A stretch of DNA of 64,000 nucleotides, from positions 1-64,000 of IMG/VR virus record IMGVR_UViG_3300025769_000106; one strand, written 5' to 3'. Below the pieces are notes generated by a model, which worked only from the letters and a program-made list of their open reading frames with translations, did no database searches and had not been told where the DNA came from. The translations under genes were made by a program, and so were the position numbers. Below, one piece after another: positions 52,925-60,864 of the stretch (its first letter is position 1; each line of letters begins with the position of its first letter). The DNA comes from a virus.

Positions 52925-54307
52925 TCAATAACGCTCCAAAAGTGTTCTTTGTCTTGCGGATGGGCCAAAGGCAGAAGATGCGATTGCCCCTCCCACAGCA
53001 GGGACGACTACATTTCCGACTCCTGTATCAAACACTTTTTGTTGTTTTCCTGTTGTGTAAGTCCTATGAGTCAAACCATCGATTGGACTTGTATTGTATT
53101 TTGGATCAAACGTTTGAACTGCAAGCCATTCTTCGTCAGTCAAAGGTCGATTAAACATGAGCGTGGGACGATTATGGGTTTGACCTGATGTGTGTCGATT
53201 CGCAGGGTATGAATGAGAAAATGATCTCCTCTGCTTGTTTCGAGGCCCCCTTGCATCATCCCAAACAGATCCACCGCCCCTCATTCCCAAAGCGTTGATT
53301 TCTGGACCCGTGTTCCCTTTACCAGGTACTGTCGCTCCACTTAAGGAAATTTGAGGTCCATCGCCCAGTTCTCTTGCGCCAGTTGGCGTCAATCGACCAT
53401 GTTCCACCAAAGCACGAATCCATTCGTCAGTCAATCCTTTGTTTTCCTCCCATTCTCTTTGCAGATGGGGTGCAAAATCCAAGATTGATCTGCTTGGCAA
53501 TCGTCCAGCAACTGGCTTCTTTCGACGCGTTCGATCATAATGAGTTGGGTTCTTTGTCCATCCTTCGCCAATGATCATACGGTTTCGCGTTGATGGTGCG
53601 CCATAGTCAATTGCGTTCATCCGTGGATTTTGCTTTGGCATACCAAATGTGCCATCTCCTCGAAGCATCGCAAACACCTTATTGCGGAAATCCCGATCTA
53701 ATCCATCAAGCAATTTAGGATACTTGAGCAGGATTGGAATTGCTTCTTTTGCTTGTTCCATGTGCCATGAATTAAGGTCAATATCGGGATGCTTCTGCAT
53801 TTCTTGAGCCGTGTAAAACGAATTAAAAATTGGAGGGATCCCCTCCAATGCCCTTGCTTCTCGTTCTGCTGCACTTAACCCTGCATTTCCAGCAGAAGTC
53901 AATTTTTGACAAGGCGGTGAAAAACCAATGTGTGCCTTTCGTCCAGCGAGAGCATCGGCGTACAATTCGATTTGATCATCAGGATGTGCCATCCCTTGAT
54001 CGATACCAAGCAGGGCGGTCATTGTATTTTCTTCATATGGCCTTCGGACTGTATTGATTGCGTCCCATGCATCAACACCCATGGCAGTTGGAATTCCTGC
54101 TCTGCGGAATCCAGATGAGGTTCCGCCAATTCCTGCGTGTTCGTGAATTGCGGCAGCATCATCTCGCATCTCCTGTTGAGGGAACATGATGCGATTCAAT
54201 CGCGCCATCTCTTCAAGATCTTCGGGCGTCATGGCTTTCCACAACATATCCGAGAAAGCGAACTCGAATAAAGCCTCACTCAAATAACCGCCTCCATCTG
54301 TTGGCAT
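52925..54307 (-). CDS. Leader-like C5-cytosine DNA methyltransferase
   Basis: 460 aa from an ATG at 54307 (GGAGA upstream); an in-frame GTG at 54340 is less likely. Motif I appears as HAGIGGTSSGFRRAGIPTAMGVD (58-79), catalytic motif IV as SPPCQ with Cys133, motif VIII as GAPSTRNR (234-241) and motifs IX-X near the end as GNVVVPAVGGAIA. Motif VI (normally ENV) seems changed to MEQA. The family methylates C5 of cytosine through a covalent Cys adduct using SAM. The N-terminus (LFEFAFSDMLWKAMTP, 13-28) looks like a degenerate or shifted version of the leader, with W and K-A-x-P displaced. Target sequence unknown. Confidence 0.88.
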   Translation of the reverse strand: MPTDGGGYLSEALFEFAFSDMLWKAMTPEDLEEMARLNRIMFPQQEMRDDAAAIHEHAGIGGTSSGFRRAGIPTAMGVDAWDAINTVRRPYEENTMTALLGIDQGMAHPDDQIELYADALAGRKAHIGFSPPCQKLTSAGNAGLSAAEREARALEGIPPIFNSFYTAQEMQKHPDIDLNSWHMEQAKEAIPILLKYPKLLDGLDRDFRNKVFAMLRGDGTFGMPKQNPRMNAIDYGAPSTRNRMIIGEGWTKNPTHYDRTRRKKPVAGRLPSRSILDFAPHLQREWEENKGLTDEWIRALVEHGRLTPTGARELGDGPQISLSGATVPGKGNTGPEINALGMRGGGSVWDDARGPRNKQRRSFSHSYPANRHTSGQTHNRPTLMFNRPLTDEEWLAVQTFDPKYNTSPIDGLTHRTYTTGKQQKVFDTGVGNVVVPAVGGAIASSAFGPSARQRTLLERY

Positions 54308-54743
54308 ACGCTTCTCCAATATCAGGATACCTATTGCCACTTAACCGATCATTTCGTTGTAGCATTTGAACAAAATCCCACCATTCCATCTCAGTCATCG
54401 ATTTGTTGCCCATTGCAAAAAGTTGGATGTTTTTAGGATCAAGGCGATTGCCCATCATGATATGTCCATATTCCTCCGTGCCAAAATCATAACCGTGATC
54501 CCAGGGATCGAGGACTTGGGTGTTTTCATCTGTGCTAAATCCAAGCAACGCAGGTCCTTCGGATTCAGGATGGTTATCAACCATGCGATCCCACGCATAG
54601 GAGATGGCATCCTCATCATGAGGTGATCCAAAAGAATGCGGCTCAAATCCTTCTTCGAGGATCTTTTTTGCATTGGCAGCAGTTGTTCCGTGCCAATACT
54701 CAGGGTATCGGAATGCTTTCCAAACGAGGTCGAAGGCGGTCAT
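54276..54743 (-). CDS. Leader-tagged ADP-ribosyltransferase-like protein
   Basis: 155 aa. The ATG at 54743 overlaps the previous stop and follows GGAGGATGA. After the leader MTAFDLVWKAFR comes YWHGTTAANAKKILEEGFEP, the classical H-G-T strand plus helix I-L-x-x-G-[FL] of ADP-ribosyltransferases and related NAD-binding folds (PARP/KptA-like), in which the His contacts NAD. Later ALLGFSTDEN and EYGHIMMG may supply the remaining strand and the catalytic acidic region. Members modify proteins or nucleic acids with ADP-ribose from NAD+; T4 Alt is a virion-packaged example. The substrate is unknown, and the catalytic Glu is not certain. Confidence 0.75.
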   Translation of the reverse strand: MTAFDLVWKAFRYPEYWHGTTAANAKKILEEGFEPHSFGSPHDEDAISYAWDRMVDNHPESEGPALLGFSTDENTQVLDPWDHGYDFGTEEYGHIMMGNRLDPKNIQLFAMGNKSMTEMEWWDFVQMLQRNDRLSGNRYPDIGEAYANRWRRLFE

Positions 54744-55504
54744 ATCCAATCATCCTCCGAATACCCCGCTTCAATAGCGGCCTTTCGTTGCCAATCCTCT
54801 AAATCGTTCCATTCGCCAAGCATTTCAACCATGCTATCATCGTAGCCGAGCGTGTCTATGAAATCATCATAATCAGCCGTTCTAAACACATCTCCATCCA
54901 TCTCATAACTTGGTGGTTTTGGGTTGAACCTCTCAAGTGATTCGTTGTTTCTGTAAGCGATCAATCGGCTCAAGGCATCTTGTGCGTGTTTCAAACGCTT
55001 TGGAGCCGAATACAAATCGCCTGTTGTTCCTCCCAATCCCCCTCTGTACCTTTCTTCTTCGATGTATTGTTGCAACAACTCAATGACTCGATCATGCGAT
55101 AAACGATCACCCATGTTATCTTCATCGATAATACCAACATTGGGGCTAAAAGGATCTTCGGTCATAGGAGGAATGTCTGCCGAAGTGTAGTTGCCTTCTT
55201 CATCCCTATCCGAATAGTCGCTTGGGTCAATTATGCTAATGCTCGGTATTGTCCTTCGCATTGGAGGAATGGATTTGTCTTGTGTATCTCTTCGCCCCCT
55301 ACTATCGGAATAAGGAACGGCTGAACCATACAAAGCATAATGCAAAGCAATATCAGAATCGGTTGAATAATAACGTGGGTCATCTCTAAAATCACCACCG
55401 CTGTATAACATCTCATCATCAGTTATCACTCTTACTCGGCCACGATCCGAATAAACATCAATAGGGGCTTTAATCAATCCCCAAGCGGTGTCGAAGGCGG
55501 TCAA
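54740..55504 (-). CDS. Leader-tagged protein, possible divergent ADP-ribosyltransferase fold
   Basis: 254 aa from a TTG at 55504 that overlaps the lyase stop (TTGA) and gives MTAFDTAWGLIKAP, the exact family leader; a GTG two codons earlier is an alternative. A segment YYSTDSDIALHYALYG (about 45-60) resembles the S-T-D-x(2)-x-A-x-x-Y-A piece of ADP-ribosyltransferase-like folds, as in the 160-aa neighbour. The middle is Asp/Pro rich and likely disordered; the C-terminal half has helices with DALSRLIAYR and ends strongly acidic. Function not established. Confidence 0.75.
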   Translation of the reverse strand: MTAFDTAWGLIKAPIDVYSDRGRVRVITDDEMLYSGGDFRDDPRYYSTDSDIALHYALYGSAVPYSDSRGRRDTQDKSIPPMRRTIPSISIIDPSDYSDRDEEGNYTSADIPPMTEDPFSPNVGIIDEDNMGDRLSHDRVIELLQQYIEEERYRGGLGGTTGDLYSAPKRLKHAQDALSRLIAYRNNESLERFNPKPPSYEMDGDVFRTADYDDFIDTLGYDDSMVEMLGEWNDLEDWQRKAAIEAGYSEDDWI

Positions 55505-56370
55505 TTCCACACCGCCTTGAATCGATTCTTGGTTTCGTTGATCTTGTTCTTGGCTGCAACCCTCAACGTAGGATTCTTGATCTTGTGTGCCAATTTCCGA
55601 GCCTTCTTGAGATCGGAATACTTCACGCCACAGTCAATGCCACTCTTTTCGCACCACTTGACGAGATCCTCAGTAGCAAGGTTTGCCCCTGATCCTTCAA
55701 CGAAAGGACATCCGCCCAATCCTCCAATGCTTGAATCAAATTCTCGAACACCCTTTGCATAGCCTGTGGCAACGTTGTCCATCAAATACTTGCCATGATG
55801 GAGGTGCAATGCCAGATCGAGGGTGAAATCGTTAGCGGTATCGATTCCTGATGCAATGTCAAAAGGTTGAGCAGTTCCTTTCGTATCACAAAGAACGATG
55901 GTCTTTCCAAATCGAAGACCATGCTGAACAGCGATGGCGAGATCCTCATGACTTGCATCAAAGGCTTCGGAGAGGTACACTCGAACAGATTCTTTTGGAA
56001 TTCCCTGGAGACACTTCTCATAATTGTCGAGGATCCGTTTCATTTTTAATCCATAATTGGCGATATTAAACGATTCGACGGGTGAGAAGAAAATGTTGTA
56101 CCGATCCATTCCGCTATCCTTGGCTCGGTCGAGTCCACGTTGGTTCGGAACGAGTACGGAGAATCCCTCCTTATCGTCAAAGGCATTGCAGATCTCTTCT
56201 GCATCAGCCATGTTTGGAACCGCTTTAGGATGGACAAAGGATGCGATTTCGATGTGATTGAGGCCAGCGTCCCTCAACAACTGGATGAGATGGATTTTAT
56301 CATCGGTGGACGGGACGAACGGCAGGTTTTGTAGTCCATCACGTGGCCCAACCTCAAAAATACGAATCAT
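55501..56370 (-). CDS. HMG-CoA lyase-like enzyme
   Basis: 289 aa TIM-barrel of the HMGL/DRE-metallolyase family. The ATG at 56370 overlaps the previous stop and has GGAGG upstream. Signatures: VGPRDGLQN (about 7-15, catalytic Arg and metal Asp), EIASFVHP, the metal-binding H-x-H in LHLHHGK, and the lyase signature GGLGGCPFVEGSGANLATED with the catalytic Cys and a metal-binding Asn. HMG-CoA lyase cleaves 3-hydroxy-3-methylglutaryl-CoA to acetoacetate and acetyl-CoA in leucine breakdown; related lyases use other acyl-CoAs. All key residues appear present. It has no N-terminal leader, but its last residues are NRFKAVWN, resembling the leader core. A metabolic gene of this kind is unexpected in a tailed virus. 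Confidence 0.88.
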   Translation of the reverse strand: MIRIFEVGPRDGLQNLPFVPSTDDKIHLIQLLRDAGLNHIEIASFVHPKAVPNMADAEEICNAFDDKEGFSVLVPNQRGLDRAKDSGMDRYNIFFSPVESFNIANYGLKMKRILDNYEKCLQGIPKESVRVYLSEAFDASHEDLAIAVQHGLRFGKTIVLCDTKGTAQPFDIASGIDTANDFTLDLALHLHHGKYLMDNVATGYAKGVREFDSSIGGLGGCPFVEGSGANLATEDLVKWCEKSGIDCGVKYSDLKKARKLAHKIKNPTLRVAAKNKINETKNRFKAVWN

Positions 56371-56534
56371 TCCTTTGGCCTCCTGTAAATGCGGTTGCCA
56401 ACTGCGAAATAATACCAAAGGTTCTGTCCTTTGTTCATGTTAGCAGCATAGAATGTTGCTTGCCCGTTGGTATCTCTTGCATCAACATATTCTCTGCCTT
56501 TGAGCAAATCCCAAGCGGTTTCAAAGGCGGTCAT
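56367..56534 (-). CDS. Short leader-tagged protein (55 aa)
   Basis: A start at 56534 gives MTAFETAWDLLKG, exactly the family leader, preceded by GAGAGGTGG; the upstream in-frame ATG at 56558 would add eight residues and is less likely. Only about 40 residues follow the leader, with several Tyr/Trp and Asn. This is the smallest protein with the tag, so the tag makes up a quarter of the protein. It overlaps the genes on both sides. No function recognised; it could be a small ejected inhibitor or structural filler. Confidence 0.75.
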   Translation of the reverse strand: MTAFETAWDLLKGREYVDARDTNGQATFYAANMNKGQNLWYYFAVGNRIYRRPKE

Positions 56535-57003
56535 TTTTCCACCTCTCAAGTGCTTCATTTGCTAATGGAGTCATAGCGGCTCGCCATCTATTCCTTGTTG
56601 GTTGTTTAGGCAAAGGTAAATCGTCGGCATCCATAGCGGCATAATACTTGTCCTTCATTTCCTTTTCCCAATCCGCATAGGGTCGCCCCCTCCATATTTC
56701 TTGCGAATGTTTGGCGGGAACATCAAACGGATAATACCCATAACTCGAATACTCGTCATAATCACCCACGCCTTCTATGGTTCGTGGTAAATAATGGACT
56801 AAGGGGGCTTCATCGGGTTTTGCCGCACCGAGAGCATAAGCGAGAGCCGTAGCCATAGAATCGCTCGCCCAAACCCCTTTGCGATCTTTTTCAACCTGCC
56901 TTGCAGGTATCACGCCTTCTTGCATGGCTTGATCGTAATACTTGTCCTGTGTTCCTCGTAATGGTGCTTTCACCAAAGCCCAAGCGGTGTCGAAGGCGGT
57001 CAT
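56521..57003 (-). CDS. Leader-tagged protein, weakly ADP-ribosyltransferase-like
   Basis: 160 aa. The leader MTAFDTAWALVKAP is the closest to the consensus. After it, an EGVIPA segment (about 29-34) followed by GVWASDSMATALAYALG (43-59) resembles the part of ADP-ribosyltransferase/KptA-like folds where a strand is followed by a helix in which a ligand-binding Ser/Asp precedes A-x-x-Y-A. The HGT strand seen in the 155-aa neighbour is missing, so the assignment is tentative. The C-terminal half is basic/aromatic. ATGA coupling with the upstream gene; GGAGTGATGA before the start. Could equally be an unrelated small domain. Confidence 0.7.
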   Translation of the reverse strand: MTAFDTAWALVKAPLRGTQDKYYDQAMQEGVIPARQVEKDRKGVWASDSMATALAYALGAAKPDEAPLVHYLPRTIEGVGDYDEYSSYGYYPFDVPAKHSQEIWRGRPYADWEKEMKDKYYAAMDADDLPLPKQPTRNRWRAAMTPLANEALERWKNDRL

Positions 57004-58406
57004 TCATCATCACTCCAATTGATTTCGTCCGATGGGCTGTATCTGGATCCTTTCTTGGGAAGAAGGTTCAGCATTGCTTGAGTTGCAGTTGGATAACTGA
57101 CTGGTCGAGGGAGCCTTGTCATCGGTTTTCCTTTTGGTTTGAACACATAACGGTCTTCGATCATCTCTGCTTGAGCATGATTTAACCAAGCCATGGCTTC
57201 GTTGTATCTGTCGCCATCAAGATCATATTCTGGATCCATCTCAATATATGGGCTTTTGAACCGATAACTGGGATAGTCTCGGAAGTATTTGTCAGGATTC
57301 TGTTCGTATTCTTGCCGAGTTAATGCGGTATGAGATGCTAAGAAACCTTCTGGATCTGCAAGCAATAAGTCAAGTGGTTCAACAATGCTCTCTGACAAAT
57401 ACTTCCGCGTGTGAATGTACGGATCTCTTTCTCGAACCGATTCTGCAAGAGATTCTCTCATTTGGATTGACCCAATGAGGTCTTGGATCTTAGGGGGGAG
57501 CATTGAATAACTTGTAGGAAGCGGTTCTTTTCCTGCCAATACCTTCTTTTTGTGCCTTTTTAATTCACTCAACAAAGGTTTTGTCAATCGTTTTGCATTC
57601 CAGATCCGATCAGCCTGTTTATCAGCGTATCCGTGCGTAAAGTAATCGTTATTCAATCCGCTGTCCATCACCCGATCCATTGCAGCATTTTCCAAATTTT
57701 GAAAAATTCTGTCAACCATGGTTCGATCTTTCATTCGACCTTGACGAGGAATGCTCAACAAACGTGGATTGGCTTTCTCTCGTTTTTCGTATTGAGATCC
57801 AACATCAGGATGATTCCTCAAACCTCTCATCACACCGCGATCTCTTTTGTTTGTACGAACAATCTCGTCTGTCGGACTGTCATGCACGATGGGGGGGGCA
57901 TTGTGTTGAAGCATATATGCAACCTTTTCTTGCATTGAATTCATTGCACTTGGACTCTCTGCACGGAATGAACGGTATCCGCTCATTTCATTATTGTCCT
58001 GCGACCTGTGGCTATACCCGCTCCCTAACGAGCGATTTGAAATGAAACCATAATGCGGATCTGCAAGTGAATGGGCTTCGTGGCCTCCTTCATGGGATGC
58101 CGTGTTAGCAATCTCACGGATCATCGCTTCATCGATGAGATTTTCGTCGGAAAGTCCTATTCGATTAACTCGACGCTTCATCTCTGGTAAATTGATCCAC
58201 ATATTGTCAACGGTGGTTTGAAAATCCTTTTGAGAATGCTTCTTTCCCTCGTTATCCTGTTTGTCTCTGTACCCTTGGAATCTGTATCCTACATTGTTCC
58301 CCGAACGGATACCAGCCCAATTTCTCCCCAAACCTGGTTGGAGGAATTTCCCATCAAGAATAAAATCCATTTTGGCGAATGCAACATTGTGTGCATCGCC
58401 GCTCAT
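57000..58406 (-). CDS. Zincin-like metalloprotease without the leader (468 aa)
   Basis: ATASHEGGHEAH-like context: HEGGH at residues 105-109 (HExxH) in NTASHEGGHEAHSLAD, a probable zinc site with two further His nearby. Residues 140-200 contain Tyr/Arg-rich sequence with a helix EKVAYMLQH that may complete the fold; the remainder is helical and basic, with a Pro/Lys-rich tail. Unlike its neighbours it starts MSGDAHNVAFAKMDF, with no F-D-x-A-W leader at either end and none in the other frames just upstream. The next gene's ATG overlaps its stop. It may be a soluble enzyme acting in the cell, or it may be recruited by another protein. Third metalloprotease candidate in this block. Confidence 0.75.
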   Translation of the reverse strand: MSGDAHNVAFAKMDFILDGKFLQPGLGRNWAGIRSGNNVGYRFQGYRDKQDNEGKKHSQKDFQTTVDNMWINLPEMKRRVNRIGLSDENLIDEAMIREIANTASHEGGHEAHSLADPHYGFISNRSLGSGYSHRSQDNNEMSGYRSFRAESPSAMNSMQEKVAYMLQHNAPPIVHDSPTDEIVRTNKRDRGVMRGLRNHPDVGSQYEKREKANPRLLSIPRQGRMKDRTMVDRIFQNLENAAMDRVMDSGLNNDYFTHGYADKQADRIWNAKRLTKPLLSELKRHKKKVLAGKEPLPTSYSMLPPKIQDLIGSIQMRESLAESVRERDPYIHTRKYLSESIVEPLDLLLADPEGFLASHTALTRQEYEQNPDKYFRDYPSYRFKSPYIEMDPEYDLDGDRYNEAMAWLNHAQAEMIEDRYVFKPKGKPMTRLPRPVSYPTATQAMLNLLPKKGSRYSPSDEINWSDDE

Positions 58407-58435
58407 GATGCGACATAGGGGTTTTTGCCTTCAAC

Positions 58436-58591
58436 TTAACTCAAGTAGTGGCACTTGTGCGCTCGCTTATCGAGAATCATTGCTGAACACAAGTATTGCT
58501 CATCTCGACCGATCCATTTAGACTCCACCCACCGCCCCGAAAAAGCAAAATGCGAATTCAGCGTCTTATCCATGAAGGACCACCGATCCAT
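58436..58591 (-). CDS. Small protein of unknown function (51 aa)
   Basis: An open frame between the TATA-like box and the 468-aa gene: MDRWSFMDKTLNSHFAF at the start and KRAHKCHYLS at the end. It is Trp/Arg rich with two Cys and several His. It carries a weak leader resemblance only (no F-D-x-A-W). Support comes from its position directly after a TATA-like box and from filling an otherwise empty 200-base gap. It could instead be untranslated leader. Confidence 0.4.
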   Translation of the reverse strand: MDRWSFMDKTLNSHFAFSGRWVESKWIGRDEQYLCSAMILDKRAHKCHYLS

Positions 58592-58607
58592 GCGGATGGC
58601 GCACTCC

Positions 58608-58616
58608 GATATAAAA
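58608..58616 (-). promoter_or_regulatory. TATA-like box (TTTTATATC)
   Basis: The minus strand reads CATTTTATATCGGAG. The box centre is about 21 bases before the ATG at 58591, so transcription could start at or next to that codon, giving a leaderless message as is common in archaea. It would drive the second leader-tagged run ending at 49283. Confidence 0.5.
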
Positions 58617-58619
58617 TGA

Positions 58620-58730
58620 TCATTTGCGAAGCCATTCGTGATGCATCATGATTCCGTAAAAGAATCCGATGACCAAAAACAAAGCAATGGGGATCAAAAT
58701 CTTATCAGCGTTATCGATTTTTTTCGCCAT
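58620..58730 (-). CDS. Very small membrane protein (36 aa)
   Basis: ATG at 58730 inside the 3' end of the 54-aa gene. It reads MAKKIDNADK followed by a hydrophobic segment ILIPIALFLVIGFFYGIM and a short His/basic tail ending HHEWLRK. One predicted membrane helix with positive residues at both ends. The pairing with the preceding one-helix protein in overlapping frames recalls two-component holin or spanin-like arrangements, but that is only an analogy. Confidence 0.55.
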   Translation of the reverse strand: MAKKIDNADKILIPIALFLVIGFFYGIMMHHEWLRK

Positions 58731-58875
58731 CTCTTAGTCCATCCCAACACAGTTGTTGCAATTCCTCTTCGCTGGCGAAGATCACCACATTGCTGCCCAG
58801 ATCATTGGTCCAGAACCACATCGTCAAGAATCCAGCGATAAATGAAAGCACGAACAGTACGATTAGGGTTGTCAT
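58711..58875 (-). CDS. Small membrane protein (54 aa)
   Basis: The ATG overlaps the stop of the metalloprotease gene (ATGA). The protein starts MTTLIVLFVLSFIAGFLTMW, a single strong hydrophobic helix at residues 3-21, followed by an acidic tail with EEELQQL and one Cys. It overlaps the next small frame by 20 bases. The size and topology fit small phage-type membrane proteins (holin- or lysis-related, or membrane-anchored inhibitors), but no family is recognised. Confidence 0.6.
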   Translation of the reverse strand: MTTLIVLFVLSFIAGFLTMWFWTNDLGSNVVIFASEEELQQLCWDGLRDGEKNR

Positions 58876-59603
58876 CCACTTAACCTCCCACGTTGGTCAT
58901 TTTGTAAGTCTCTTAGCCTAAACCTGCGACCATCTTCATGAAAATCACGATGGTTGTCAGCCATGGCTTCTTGATAGGTAAAGCCCTCCTCCATTCGCTT
59001 TCTGGGGAACTCTTGGATCATGTGTTTGTTTCGATCAAACTTTGACGATTCTCTTGAACCCTTTCGGGTTTGTCGAGGCGAAACCTTCCTGTTTTCATAA
59101 TCGCTTGATGCGGTGTGCGCTCCAAACTCTTGATAATAGGGATAGGCAAAATAAGGATCTCCCATTTCTTCCTCTTCAACTCGTCGATTTTGCATCCCAC
59201 GTCTTGGGAGAGGTTGATTCTCATCAAGTATTTGTTGGATAATTGGATCAAGAGCGATGTGCGTTCCCTCATGAAGGCCAATCGTTCCGATTTGATCAAT
59301 GATTCCTTCGATTTCATCATCACTCAAATCTCGATCAAACTTTTCATCTGGTGCAACTCCCGTAATTCTTGAGATAATTGGCTTCACATTGATGGCCGAA
59401 TACCAATCTAAGCCTTGTTTTGGGTTAGGTCGAACAAAGTATCCTGGTGCAGGGTACGCTTTATCATCAACAAACCCCATCGTTTTCCAACCAGGATGAT
59501 CGGTTCTTCGGGCTTGTTGTGGTTTTAGGTCATCACGCATTCGTCCGTGAACAAATGGAATCTCAAATTTCAGCAGATTCCATGTGGCGTCAAAAGCGGT
59601 CAA
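58872..59603 (-). CDS. Leader-tagged zincin-like metalloprotease
   Basis: 243 aa starting at a TTG that overlaps the previous stop (TTGA), preceded by GGAGG. The leader MTAFDATWNLLK matches the family, which supports the TTG start. IGLHEGTHIALDP carries HExxH at 111-115, the same residue numbers as in the 175-aa zincin. A later EFGAH (about 158-162) may provide the third zinc ligand. The C-terminal third is basic and Arg/Lys rich. Predicted to hydrolyse peptide bonds if the zinc site is complete; substrate unknown. Sequence outside the zinc motif shows little similarity to the other zincins here. Confidence 0.75.
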   Translation of the reverse strand: MTAFDATWNLLKFEIPFVHGRMRDDLKPQQARRTDHPGWKTMGFVDDKAYPAPGYFVRPNPKQGLDWYSAINVKPIISRITGVAPDEKFDRDLSDDEIEGIIDQIGTIGLHEGTHIALDPIIQQILDENQPLPRRGMQNRRVEEEEMGDPYFAYPYYQEFGAHTASSDYENRKVSPRQTRKGSRESSKFDRNKHMIQEFPRKRMEEGFTYQEAMADNHRDFHEDGRRFRLRDLQNDQRGRLSG

Positions 59604-60814
59604 TCCAAAAGCCTCCTCTTGGTACTCTCTGGCATATTCGTTGTGGCGATAACCTCGATCTGGGGTAATTTATTGGCCTTTGGTTTCCTCATCCATGGGA
59701 ATACATCGGCGTCAATGTCAAGTAAATCATCAATCAGTTCTCGATACGGATCCTTTTCGTCCCGTGGGAACAAATAATTGGAATAAATCGACGGCCCCGT
59801 GTGTTCACCCATCAAATCAACAACATCTCGTTGATCGTCATCGTATTGCATTCCCCAATCCTGTTTGACGTCGCCACCATATTCCACTTTCCGACTCATG
59901 TACGGAGGATCCCAATAAGCCAAATGACGTGGCGTCAAGAAATTAAACGCATCACGGAAGTCCTCATTGTAAATTTCAATGTCTTTCATAGCATTTGACC
60001 ATGGAGATATGTCCAAACGGCCAACATCACCAGGCATTATCCGATAATTTGGATGACCTGGTGGTTTTGCTGCTTTTCGATAGGCAATACCCCCATATCG
60101 ACCATCCGTGTACCAATTTTGTGGCGTTTGATCCCACGGCTTGAATGAAAACATTCCATCACGTTGAGTATTGTTTGCTCCAATCATCAACTCCGCCAAG
60201 AATTTATTTTCGTCAGGAGTCAAAGGAGTCCCTTCAACATCACGGATCCGTCGAAGATAATTGATCGTATCAACCATTTCCGACAATTCTTCTGCACTTC
60301 TTGGCATTGAAACCTCTCCAAGCCCACCTCGAACTTGTTCCATGATGTTTGTGAGATCAGGATTGATGTCATTGTAAATTGCGTCCTTTCCTGCTCCGAA
60401 TCCCATCAAAAAGGATCCGCTGCCGCCGAATAACTCCGCAGGTGCATGATCATGACGCACATCTTGAGCCAATGTCCTAAATCGAGGCATCAAAGAGGTC
60501 TTGCCCCCGATCCAATTCATGAAAGTAGGCATCATTTCATCTTGACCTTGAAAACCTGCAAGGCTTGTCAAAGCATCGGATGTCCCTTCTCGATGCATTT
60601 GAGTCCATGGGACACCACGCGCTCTGCCTCCAGAGGATCCTTTTCCGCCCTCAAACGGCAATTGGGGCAGAGGGTTGGCCTTTTTGTCATCAACGAAGCG
60701 ATCATAGTATCCCAAAATCGATGGAAGGATCTCATCAATGTCATCGTACTCTTTTCCTTCCCAAATGATGCCTTTTTCGATATGATCCCACACTTGATCG
60801 AAAGCACGGGTCAT
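59600..60814 (-). CDS. Leader-tagged Dam-like N6-adenine DNA methyltransferase
   Basis: 404 aa. The leader MTRAFDQVWDHIEKG is followed by a linker and a D12-class (Dam-type) methyltransferase domain. It shows motif X NWIGGKTSL (100-108), SAM-binding motif I AELFGGSGSF (126-135), the acidic loop YNDINPDL (147-154) and catalytic DPPY (302-305). The family methylates N6 of adenine in duplex DNA using S-adenosylmethionine; the target sequence is not deducible. A long insertion (about 220-280) lies where the target-recognition domain is expected. It is the first gene after the intergenic promoter and the next gene starts TTG within its stop. The approximately 90-residue extension before the catalytic domain is unusual for Dam-type enzymes. 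Confidence 0.9.
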   Translation of the reverse strand: MTRAFDQVWDHIEKGIIWEGKEYDDIDEILPSILGYYDRFVDDKKANPLPQLPFEGGKGSSGGRARGVPWTQMHREGTSDALTSLAGFQGQDEMMPTFMNWIGGKTSLMPRFRTLAQDVRHDHAPAELFGGSGSFLMGFGAGKDAIYNDINPDLTNIMEQVRGGLGEVSMPRSAEELSEMVDTINYLRRIRDVEGTPLTPDENKFLAELMIGANNTQRDGMFSFKPWDQTPQNWYTDGRYGGIAYRKAAKPPGHPNYRIMPGDVGRLDISPWSNAMKDIEIYNEDFRDAFNFLTPRHLAYWDPPYMSRKVEYGGDVKQDWGMQYDDDQRDVVDLMGEHTGPSIYSNYLFPRDEKDPYRELIDDLLDIDADVFPWMRKPKANKLPQIEVIATTNMPESTKRRLLD

Positions 60815-60864
60815 GATCAGCGCAAAGACAAATAAGGCTTAATTCCTTCGTTAGAAAGAGAGGC

